A DNA stretch of 46,047 nt, taken from positions 1-46,047 of IMG/VR virus record IMGVR_UViG_3300020020_000065; one strand, 5' to 3'. The stretch is from a virus. The position numbers were made by a program, and so were the translations under genes. Below the pieces are notes generated by a model. It was not told where the DNA came from, did not search any database, and saw nothing but the letters and a program-made list of their open reading frames with translations. Below are positions 1 to 5,991 of the stretch, piece after piece; the stretch's first letter is position 1, and each line of letters starts with the position of its first letter.

Positions 1-208
1 ATTGCCCCGGTTTCAGCGGTCTCCCGGCGCGTTCGAGCGCGTAGTGGGACGCTTGTACGCGCGGTTTGCCTCGTTCAACCACCATCATCGGGTATGTTGG
101 TTTCTTCCGGCCCTTGCTCGACTGCGAATGCCAGTTCAGACAGCCGGTAGCCGGGTCAATCCGGGTCTTGGCAAGAAAGCGGGTTTCTGCGGACTGGGAA
201 CGCCTCAT
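1..208 (-). CDS. HNH homing endonuclease, N-terminal part (runs off left edge)
   Basis: An open frame starts at an ATG at 208 and stays open to base 1, giving 69 residues with no stop. The translation has the usual first half of phage HNH_3-type endonucleases: RIDPATGCLNW (residues 16-26), then a basic segment, then ASHYALERAGRPLKPG, the stretch that normally leads into the H-x-C catalytic half. The catalytic His/Asn/His lies outside the window, so activity cannot be judged. No convincing ribosome binding site precedes the ATG. It lies 37 bp downstream of the 98-aa gene on the same strand. Such genes are usually free-standing selfish nucleases. If the window ends are joined, the frame does not continue as an HNH domain, so the gene is truncated by the window. 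Confidence 0.75.
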   Translation of the reverse strand, partial: MRRSQSAETRFLAKTRIDPATGCLNWHSQSSKGRKKPTYPMMVVERGKPRVQASHYALERAGRPLKPGQ

Positions 209-245
209 AAACGAAGAGTATCAATCCCGAGACTGCTTTCAAGCC

Positions 246-542
246 TTATTTTCTGGGCCTTAAGCGATCCAATTCCTCGTTTATCTCGCGGGGAGACATC
301 TCGTTGAGGGGTTTTTCGGCCCTCTGGGCGACCTCCTGGAGACGCCCGATGTCGCCTAAACTCTCAAGCAAAGTTCGCGCTGCGGCTGCACGGGCGGCGC
401 TCGGTGCAACCGGGTCATCTGCAACCTCAAGTAGGGCGCGGAGGGCGAGTTTTCGGATGTCTTCCTTAGCCGGCGAAGTATTTATTTCGCGTCTTTTGGG
501 GGTCTTTTTGACGGCCTTGTCGAGTTCTGATGGGTTGTTCAT
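246..542 (-). CDS. Small helical phage protein, possible small terminase subunit
   Basis: This 98-aa protein is charged at both ends and strongly helical. It has an alanine-rich middle (SAARAAAARTLLESLG, about residues 48-63) and a C-terminal motif of the form NEMSPREINEELDRL. Alanine-rich 'RTLLE.LG.IG' followed by 'EMS.EE.. ELDRL' recalls small proteins sometimes annotated as terminase small subunits in proteobacterial phages. That assignment is a recollection of a pattern, not a domain hit. The large terminase is 36 kb away, which is unusual for such a partner. The gene sits directly downstream of a 295-bp non-coding stretch dense in GAGAC sites, which would suit a packaging or control region. 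The start has only a weak GGGA-type ribosome binding site. Function is uncertain. Confidence 0.7.
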   Translation of the reverse strand: MNNPSELDKAVKKTPKRREINTSPAKEDIRKLALRALLEVADDPVAPSAARAAAARTLLESLGDIGRLQEVAQRAEKPLNEMSPREINEELDRLRPRK

Positions 543-837
543 TGGGTTATTTTTCCCGATTTAAAAAGAGACAAATTTTCTAGGTGAGCTTACATTCCCG
601 TGCGGCGCGGCGGCCCGAGGCCAGGCCAGGGGTCGGATAGAAAAACCAAACAATATCAAACACTTAGCGTGTCTCCGTAAGTCAACGCTTACATACGAGA
701 CGTGTGTCTCCAAACGAGACACGCGTCTCATCGTTCACGTTCTGTTCTCATGTCTCCAGGTGCGCCTGGAGAGCCTGAAATCGGCCCTTTGGAGACAAGC
801 ACGGGAGACGTGCAAGCGCGGCTAGCCGGGAGACATT
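543..837. promoter_or_regulatory. Non-coding control region dense in GAGAC/GTCTC sites
   Basis: This 295-bp gap lies between two minus-strand genes. From 671 to 845 there are ten copies of GAGAC or its complement GTCTC (671, 697, 706, 716, 725, 752, 792, 805, 830, 841). On the minus strand a TTGACT (685 to 680) could be a -35 element for the 98-aa gene, and it sits inside a small dyad (GTAAG 677-681 / CTTAC 88-92 of the same hundred, i.e. 688-692). No good -10 follows at normal spacing, so the promoter call is weak. The left part (560-660) holds A-rich and GC-rich runs but no other feature I recognise. Confidence 0.45.
697..729. repeat. Nested GAGAC inverted repeats (33 bp)
   Basis: Two 14-bp units, each GAGAC-N4-GTCTC (697-710 and 716-729), are separated by 5 bp. 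The second is the reverse complement of the first with one mismatch, so the whole block is also a larger inverted repeat with a 5-nt centre. It could act as a binding site for a dimeric protein or as a hairpin. It lies in the leader region of the possible small-terminase gene. Confidence 0.8.
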
Positions 838-1263
838 TTAGAGACATGGCTTCGTGAATCCTAGGCGCGCATTGCGCCGCGCTTCTATCGCCTTTCCTCT
901 TTCGACAGGCGACAACAGGCGCGACTCTGGCACGTCAGGCGGAAGCGACTCGAATAGCGCGGCCAGCGCGGCCAGCGCATAGCGCGGCGCAGCGCGGCCA
1001 GTAGCCAGCGGGATAAACCTGTCGCCTAGGTCCGCGCGCTGCGCCTGATAGGCGTTTGCGTGACCGCCATGCGAAGCACAACAGGATCCGCCTTGAACGC
1101 TATCTTTGCGACAGCGCTGGCCAGTGGCGCGCGCTGTCGCCTTGCATTGCTTCCGGCTAGCGTGACCGTCGCCAAAGCTAGACCGATAGCCGGGAAAGCG
1201 CTGCGCCTTGCTAGCGGTCCTAAGCGGCGCGCGCCAGTTAGGGCGATTCTTCGATATGGCCAT
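838..1263 (-). CDS. HGG-motif cysteine-rich small phage protein
   Basis: This 141-aa basic protein has a central block CKATARATGQRCRKDSV...CCASHGGH (about residues 40-68). The pattern C-x(10)-C-x(8)-C-C-x(3)-HGG is typical of the short HGG-containing proteins found on phages and plasmids (C-x-A-x-T-x(2)-G-x(2)-C-R ... C-x(2)-HGG), which probably bind zinc. The role of that family is unknown. The C-terminal half is alanine/leucine-rich and helical. The ATG at 1263 is kept because there is no better start. It is the last gene before the GAGAC-rich gap and follows the terminator of the CobS/CobT-like block, so it may be read from its own promoter. Confidence 0.7.
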   Translation of the reverse strand: MAISKNRPNWRAPLRTASKAQRFPGYRSSFGDGHASRKQCKATARATGQRCRKDSVQGGSCCASHGGHANAYQAQRADLGDRFIPLATGRAAPRYALAALAALFESLPPDVPESRLLSPVERGKAIEARRNARLGFTKPCL

Positions 1264-1330
1264 AGCGCCACAAAAACAGGCTTTGCAGCGCGATTCAAGT
1301 TTCCCGGCTAGTCGGATAGCCTAAAAGCAG

Positions 1331-1356
1331 AAAGGCGCGCTCTAGAGCGCGCCTTT
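1331..1356 (-). terminator. Intrinsic terminator after the CobT-like gene
   Basis: A perfect 26-bp palindrome with 12-bp arms (AAAGGCGCGCTC and its complement) is followed on the minus strand by a T-rich run (CTTTCTGCTTTT). It starts 28 bp after the stop of the VWA gene and is the natural end of the cobS/67-aa/cobT transcript. Confidence 0.75.
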
Positions 1357-1383
1357 CAGGCTTTGCGGGCAGGTCGCGGGCGA

Positions 1384-3228
1384 CTAGGCGCTTTCGCGCT
1401 CCAAGGCGCGAACAAGAACGCCTAAGCCTGCGCTGGCAATATCGTCAGGCTTGCATGAGACCGCCAAGCTAAATCCGTCATGGGAAGGAATCCCGATGCA
1501 AAGCGCCACGGTCTCGACATCCATCCGCCTTGCATAGTCGCAAGCTTTGCGCACCATGATACCGCCTGAATCGCAATCGCCGTCAGATACCACAAACAGG
1601 ATCTTCCGCTTGTTTGGCGCGCGCGCCGCAAGCTTCGCCGTCGCGGAAATCATGCAGGAGGAAAGCGGCGTGGATCCGCCTGCGGTCAATCCAAGGCGCG
1701 CAAGGCGCTTTAGGACGATGGGAAGCGTAGGCGTTTCGCTGGTCGCCTTGACAGTCTCGAATTCTGTCGAGGAAAACGACAGGATATCGTTTTTGACGCC
1801 TACGCTTTGCGCCGCCTGCGCGATTGTCAGCGCGAGAGTCGACGCCGCCCATGCGTAAGCTCCCGACATGGATCCGCTATGGTCTAGCAAAACGGTTATC
1901 TCCGTTTCATAGCCGCTGGAAAAGGTTCGCCTAGCGTAAACGCCTTCCGTCTGACCTGCGCCTATGCGCGCCATTGCAGAACGGTCTAGGCGACCGCTAG
2001 GGCGATTGCGCTCATAAGTTTCGTTATCCGCCGCTTTCAAAACGCGCGCGACCTGCGCCTTAAGCTTTCCGGCGCGCAAGGCGTTTTGCGACAGCGCGGC
2101 CACGCTAGCCGTTGGCTCTTTCATCCAGACGCTTTCCATCGCTGGCCGCGCCACGCCTGCGCTGCGCTGCGCCTTGCGGATTGCTTCCGCCATGACCGAC
2201 TCTTTCGAAGCGTTCACGGGATTCCGCTTTGCGCCTTGCGCGGACTCTTTGATTTCATCCGATACGGGATCCATCTCGACAGCGCGCATTTGATCGAAGT
2301 CAGCGGTCAGGTCTGAATCGCCGCTTCCGCCTGCGCTGTTGCCTGACTCGCCTTGTTCGCCATTAGGAGCGCCGCTGGAGACCGGCGCGGGCGCTGCGCT
2401 ATCCTCTTCCGGCTTATCGCCTTCCTGCGCTTCTACGGTCTCCGCTGCGCCGCTGTCGGCCGTTTCCGTTTCACTGTCGCTATCGACAGGCGCGCTGTCC
2501 TGCTTTTCGCCTTCCGGCTTTGACTTGTCGCCTTTGCCGCTGTCGCCTTCTGGCTTGTCTCCCGGCTTAGGCGCAAGGCGCGCTTTCAAGGCGCGCACGA
2601 TGTCCAGAATATCGTTTGTGCTTTGCGCCTTGCTAACCTGCGCCATGACATCAGCGACCAAGGCCGACATAGCAGGCGAAAGCTTGTCTAGCTGCGCCTG
2701 CGCTTCCGGGAGATTGTAGCCGCAAACGTGGACGCGACCGGCCATTGCCAGCAACCAAGGCAAGTCTTTCATGTCGTTTGGATTGTAGCTAGCCGGAAGC
2801 GCGGCCACGCAATGCGACAGCAAAGCGTTTAGAACCTTGGTCGAATTTGCCGCGATAGCCGCATGATTGAATTTAGTCTCAATGCGCACGTCTTCCAGCG
2901 CATTGACCAGAACGTGGATCCGCTCACGAACAGCGGTATGCCAAGCGGTTTCGTCAGTGTAGAGCGCATGGCACAATTCGTGAAGGAAATAGCCGGTCCA
3001 GCGGTCCAGCTCTTCCTTGGATAGGCGAGTCGCGCTGGCCATGGCCGGAAACTTGACTTCAACGTCAATCGCGCCGGTCCATGCGTTTTTAAAATGTTTG
3101 ATGCTGGCAGTTCCCGATACGCTATCGATGCGCGCGCCAACGTTTCCGGCCTTTTCGCCTGCTATCGTCAGGAAGGCGCGAATATTCATTTCCATCGCGT
3201 CCAAGGCGTCTGTCACTAAAACTTGCAT
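1384..3228 (-). CDS. cobT: CobT-like VWA-domain protein with HExxH motif
   Basis: This 614-aa protein has three parts. The N-terminal domain carries HELCHALYTD (His83, Glu84, His87) and then NALEDVRIE (109-117), the arrangement of a gluzincin-like HExxH site with a downstream Glu. An acidic, Ser/Pro-rich linker runs from about 225 to 330. The C-terminal von Willebrand A domain has a full MIDAS: DHSGS (Asp449, Ser451, Ser453), Thr in GGSTPL (about 520) and Asp in VSDGD (about 549). The architecture matches CobT, the partner of the MoxR-type AAA+ ATPase CobS in aerobic cobaltochelatase, and the CobS-like gene is just upstream. No CobN or other cobalamin gene is present, so the pair more likely remodels another target. 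The leader GGAGAGAACAA-ATG is a strong ribosome binding site. Confidence 0.85.
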   Translation of the reverse strand: MQVLVTDALDAMEMNIRAFLTIAGEKAGNVGARIDSVSGTASIKHFKNAWTGAIDVEVKFPAMASATRLSKEELDRWTGYFLHELCHALYTDETAWHTAVRERIHVLVNALEDVRIETKFNHAAIAANSTKVLNALLSHCVAALPASYNPNDMKDLPWLLAMAGRVHVCGYNLPEAQAQLDKLSPAMSALVADVMAQVSKAQSTNDILDIVRALKARLAPKPGDKPEGDSGKGDKSKPEGEKQDSAPVDSDSETETADSGAAETVEAQEGDKPEEDSAAPAPVSSGAPNGEQGESGNSAGGSGDSDLTADFDQMRAVEMDPVSDEIKESAQGAKRNPVNASKESVMAEAIRKAQRSAGVARPAMESVWMKEPTASVAALSQNALRAGKLKAQVARVLKAADNETYERNRPSGRLDRSAMARIGAGQTEGVYARRTFSSGYETEITVLLDHSGSMSGAYAWAASTLALTIAQAAQSVGVKNDILSFSSTEFETVKATSETPTLPIVLKRLARLGLTAGGSTPLSSCMISATAKLAARAPNKRKILFVVSDGDCDSGGIMVRKACDYARRMDVETVALCIGIPSHDGFSLAVSCKPDDIASAGLGVLVRALERESA

Positions 3229-3258
3229 TTGTTCTCTCCGTTGTTTGGTCAGGTCAAT

Positions 3259-3462
3259 TTAAAGCGCGCGATATCCCGCAAAGCCGGATCCGAAATAATT
3301 CTTGGCCGCGCGGCTAGATGTATAAATCAGTTTTTGACGCAGCAAAGCCTTGATAGCTTTCTGCACGTCTTCAAGCTTTACGCCTCCAACCTTAGCTTCG
3401 AAATTAGCGTAAATTTCCCGGCGTTTGGCGATTTCTAAAAGCTTTTGTTCATAAGCGGTCAT
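3259..3462 (-). CDS. Small 67-aa protein between CobS- and CobT-like genes
   Basis: I place the start at ATG 3462 (MTAYEQKLLEIAKRREIY...) because CGGAGAGAATCGAA gives a good ribosome binding site there; a longer frame starting at 3525 has none. The 67-aa product is basic and helical, with VKLEDVQKAIKALLRQKLIY (residues 28-47) resembling the helix-rich part of a small winged-helix or replication-accessory fold, but I do not recognise a family. It has its own promoter candidate (3508-3536) and is followed after 30 bp by the VWA gene, so the two are probably co-transcribed. A role as regulator or adaptor of the AAA+/VWA pair is only a suggestion from position. Confidence 0.65.
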   Translation of the reverse strand: MTAYEQKLLEIAKRREIYANFEAKVGGVKLEDVQKAIKALLRQKLIYTSSRAAKNYFGSGFAGYRAL

Positions 3463-3507
3463 TTCGATTCTCTCCGTTTTCGGTCTCTTGCGTCTAAGCG
3501 CAAAGCG

Positions 3508-3536
3508 CTTATGCGCCAATTTCACACATGAGTCAA
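3508..3536 (-). promoter_or_regulatory. Candidate sigma70-type promoter for the 67-aa/cobT genes
   Basis: On the minus strand TTGACT (3536-3531) and CATAAG (3513-3508) are 17 bp apart, matching the -35 and -10 hexamers at 5/6 and 4/6. The -35 overlaps a 13-bp-arm palindrome (3533-3560), and the -10 overlaps a second inverted repeat, TAAGCGC-AAA-GCGCTTA (3495-3511). Both look like places for a repressor. Confidence 0.55.
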
Positions 3537-3560
3537 GCGGGAGACAAGTCTCCCGCTTGA
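3533..3560. repeat. 28-bp palindrome built on GGGAGAC, overlapping the -35
   Basis: Arms TCAAGCGGGAGAC (3533-3545) and its exact complement (3548-3560) flank an AA centre. It lies 17 bp after the cobS stop, so as RNA it could also end the cobS transcript, although no T-run follows. Its overlap with TTGACT and its GAGAC/GTCTC core make it a good operator candidate. Confidence 0.8.
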
Positions 3561-3576
3561 TATTGGCGAATTAGCC

Positions 3577-5010
3577 TTAGTCCTGCGCTAGGTCGGGAAA
3601 GCTTTTGCGCGCATCGACCTGTTGCGGCGCGTCTGACAGTGGCGCGGAAGCTTTCCCGCCCATGTCTCCCGTAAAGGCCGCGACATCGAAGGCGGCGCTG
3701 AAATGCTGGCGCAGCGCTTCCCGTTCTGCTTCCGGCAATCTGGACAGGACAGTGTCATGGAAAGATTCCGCGACATCGAATCCTCTTCCGGCCATGTTCA
3801 CGAAAGCGACCATCCGGCGCAGCGACAGCGGCCTAGCGTCAAAGCCGGAAAGTTTTCTTGCGCTGTTGACGAAAGCAACCACACGGTCACAGGCGCTGCG
3901 CGGCGCTGTTGTCCGATTAGCCAGCGCCTGCGCTTCGCGGTCGGGCGACATGTAGTCGACATAGAGCATGGCCGCGAAGCGGTCGACCAAGGCGGCATTA
4001 GCCTGTTGCGTCCCCGCATAAAGGCCGCTTTCGTCGCCATAGCCACGCGTATTGTCGGCAGCGCAAAAGGCGACACCATCAGCGCAGCGGACCTGCTCCC
4101 CCGTTGCAAGATTCAGGTAGCGCTCATCCAAGAGCGTTTGCAGCACCATCGCGATTCCGGGCGGGCAGGCGGTAATTTCGTCTAGCAGGATAATGGTTCC
4201 GGGCTTGCGGATTGCCTGCGTCAGAATCCCGTCTTTCCATCCGGTATTTCCGTTTTTGAGACCATCGGATCCAAACAGGTCAATGGGATCCGTTGTGCGG
4301 TTGAAAGCGATTCGAACAAACGGTCTCCCGGTGCGCGCGGCATACTGCGTTGGGGCGGTGGTTTTACCTGTGCCAGCCGGACCGGCTGTCCAGAAATATT
4401 CGCCATTCTCGACATAACCGGTCAGTTTCGCGATTAGCGCAGGATCCGCGACATAGTAGGGATCCACGATAGGCGCTGCGCTCGAATCCCAACGCGAGAC
4501 CGGAAGCGCCGCATGTTTGTGGCGCGGGAATCCCCAAAGCTTGCCAAAGGTGGTCTGCTCGATTCTGGCCGCATCGTTTGAGACAGGCGCAGCGACGACA
4601 GCGCCTGACTCGTCGACGTGAACCGTCACGGTCTTTTCAATCTCGATTGCGGGCTTAAGCGCCGCCATGACGATAGGCGCAAGCGCGGTCTCTACCTGAC
4701 CTAGCAGGACAGGCGACAGGAAAGGCCGCAAGGGCGACAGGACCGTTTCCGCTAGGTCAGGCGCGGACTCTGTCTCAACAGACGCGACAGGCATTGCAGC
4801 GGTTTCCATTTCTTCGATTGTGCCAGCGGTCGCAACCATGTCGCGGACCTGATCCATGAGTCCGAATTCCTGCGCCGCCTTAAGCGCCAACTCCGTTGTC
4901 AGATCTCTTGAAGCGAAATTACCATTGAAGGCGCGAAAGCCATCAAAGTCAGGATGATTGCGAATCATGGCGCGGACAGCATCGCGGACATTTTTCGAAA
5001 GTTTCAACAT
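3577..5010 (-). CDS. cobS: CobS-like MoxR-family AAA+ ATPase
   Basis: This 477-aa protein has about 200 N-terminal residues without a recognisable domain, then a MoxR/CobS-type AAA+ module: Walker A GPAGTGKT (210-217), Walker B IILLDE (273-278), a sensor-1-like AADNT and a later Arg-rich sensor-2 region. The segment 'NRTTDPIDLFGSDGLKNG' after Walker A is characteristic of CobS. CobS hydrolyses ATP with its VWA partner CobT to drive cobalt insertion by CobN. Related phage cobS genes are known, and MoxR-VWA pairs in general act as ATP-driven remodelling chaperones. The start at 5010 has the strong leader CGGAGAGAACAA-ATG, shared with the CobT-like gene. Word usage (many GCGC, GGATCC) differs from the rest of the window, suggesting separate origin. 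Confidence 0.9.
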   Translation of the reverse strand: MLKLSKNVRDAVRAMIRNHPDFDGFRAFNGNFASRDLTTELALKAAQEFGLMDQVRDMVATAGTIEEMETAAMPVASVETESAPDLAETVLSPLRPFLSPVLLGQVETALAPIVMAALKPAIEIEKTVTVHVDESGAVVAAPVSNDAARIEQTTFGKLWGFPRHKHAALPVSRWDSSAAPIVDPYYVADPALIAKLTGYVENGEYFWTAGPAGTGKTTAPTQYAARTGRPFVRIAFNRTTDPIDLFGSDGLKNGNTGWKDGILTQAIRKPGTIILLDEITACPPGIAMVLQTLLDERYLNLATGEQVRCADGVAFCAADNTRGYGDESGLYAGTQQANAALVDRFAAMLYVDYMSPDREAQALANRTTAPRSACDRVVAFVNSARKLSGFDARPLSLRRMVAFVNMAGRGFDVAESFHDTVLSRLPEAEREALRQHFSAAFDVAAFTGDMGGKASAPLSDAPQQVDARKSFPDLAQD

Positions 5011-5062
5011 TTGTTCTCTCCGTTTGGTTTGTTGGCGGCCTTGGTCGCTGGCCGGAATTTGT

Positions 5063-5091
5063 GATTTAGAGACATGTTCGCCCTATGTCAA
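5063..5091 (-). promoter_or_regulatory. Candidate promoter of the cobS-like gene, flanked by GAGAC sites
   Basis: On the minus strand a perfect TTGACA (5091-5086) is followed after 17 bp by TAAATC (5068-5063). A GTCTC (5092-5096) abuts the -35 and a GAGAC (5069-5073) abuts the -10, so the two inverted copies bracket the core promoter. The -10 is poor, so confidence is moderate. Confidence 0.5.
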
Positions 5092-5190
5092 GTCTCCCAT
5101 GTCTCTTTTGGTTTGCGTTTTTGGAAAGCGCGCCAGGTCGCAACCATCAAAAATTTCGTTCTTGGTTTGTGCTTTTGGGAGACATGAGCC

Positions 5191-5233
5191 GGGAGACGGG
5201 GAGACGGGAGACGGGAGACGGGAGACGGGAGAC
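5191..5233. repeat. Tandem array of GGGAGAC heptamers
   Basis: Six consecutive copies of GGGAGAC (one with an extra G) form a direct repeat, with a seventh copy at 5262-5268. The unit contains the GAGAC word that is over-represented across the whole window. Direct repeats of a 7-mer upstream of a promoter suggest multiple protein binding sites. Slippage during copying is an alternative. Confidence 0.85.
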
Positions 5234-5542
5234 CGTCACGCGCTGCGCGCTGCGCCTGCGCGGGAGACCGCGCGCTGACGCGCGGCGCGCGCTGGGCGCG
5301 AGCCTACCTTTTAGGCCCGCGCGCCGCACCAGGGGGTACTCACGGGCGAAAACTAATATAGGAAAACAGACCGGAATTTTTGTCTGGGCCAAACGTGTGG
5401 AACAGGGCCGGGGGTTGGTGGGTGGCCTTGGGGAAATTCCCAGGGGGAGCGCCAGGGCGTAGAAGCGAGGTGGCCTTGCTTCCTGTCTCCGGCAGTCTCC
5501 CGGTTAATTCAGGATCTCGGAATCACCCCCCCAGGGGTCGGA

Positions 5543-5848
5543 TCAGGCAAACTCCTCTTCTTCGTGGAACATCCTCACCCACTCCGTCAGTTCTCCAAAC
5601 GCCCAAGTTGCAATGTCCGGGTGGTACTTCAGCAGGGCGCTCTCCTCGTTCCCCTGCGCCATGCGATGCTGCGCCCGGTTATAGGCGAGCCAATAAACCG
5701 TCTTCGGAGACGGCACTCTCCGATAGAGTTTGAAGTTCGCCCAGTCCGGGTTTTCGGTCTGTCTCGCCTGATAGACCAGAAGCCACCCTTTACATTCCGC
5801 GACCCATGTGTCGCCCGGCTGGATCTTTCGCGGCAATCTCATTTTCAT
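5543..5848 (-). CDS. Hypothetical protein (101 aa)
   Basis: This soluble, tryptophan-rich 101-aa protein has no motif I recognise: WVAECKGWLLVYQARQ, then VYWLAYNRAQHRMAQ, and an acidic end (EEEEFA). The start ATG at 5848 has AGGAGAG eight to nine bases upstream. It is the last gene of the minus-strand replication block. It is separated from the primase-helicase by a 143-bp gap packed with palindromes, which may control it separately. Confidence 0.65.
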   Translation of the reverse strand: MKMRLPRKIQPGDTWVAECKGWLLVYQARQTENPDWANFKLYRRVPSPKTVYWLAYNRAQHRMAQGNEESALLKYHPDIATWAFGELTEWVRMFHEEEEFA

Positions 5849-5870
5849 TCGGCACTCTCCTCTGTCTGGT

Positions 5871-5986
5871 CGCGCGCAGTCTGATGATATGTTCGAACCT
5901 TAATGGCCGCGCGCAGTCTGATACCCTTTGGGTCAGACTGCGCTGCCTCCCCAGTTAGACTGCGCTAATGCTCAGTCTAACTGCGC
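5871..5986. repeat. Cluster of AGACTGCGC iterons forming two large hairpins
   Basis: Five copies of GCGCAGTCT(G/A)A in alternating orientation fill the gap after the primase-helicase gene: direct at 5874 and 5911, inverted at 5933 and 5955, and a degenerate pair at 5973-5986. They pair into two hairpins. 5911-5943 has perfect 11-bp arms plus an inner ACCC/GGGT stem. 5953-5982 has perfect 10-bp arms (AGTTAGACTG) and a 10-nt loop. No T-run follows either, so simple terminators are unlikely. Iterons next to a primase-helicase gene could be an origin, and an operator or RNA element is equally possible. Confidence 0.8.
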
Positions 5987-5991
5987 TACCC

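Larger units (their letters stand above)
5011..5542. other. 532-bp non-coding gap with GAGAC cluster
   Basis: No convincing gene lies here on either strand; the frames present are low-complexity. The right part (5240-5330) is extremely rich in GCGC. From 5069 to 5268 there are eleven GAGAC/GTCTC copies, including a tandem array at 5191-5233. A short AT-rich island (about 5350-5380, TATATT on the minus strand) could hold another promoter but has no matching -35. The gap separates the cobS-like gene from the 101-aa gene on the same strand. Confidence 0.6.

Noticed and set aside
2-307. 101-aa plus-strand frame at the left end
   Set aside because: It is low-complexity and antisense to the HNH frame, which has a recognisable domain pattern.
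5240-5330. GCGC-rich run as an RNA gene or CRISPR-like element
   Set aside because: There are no ordered repeats or spacers and no cloverleaf; it is simple sequence bias.
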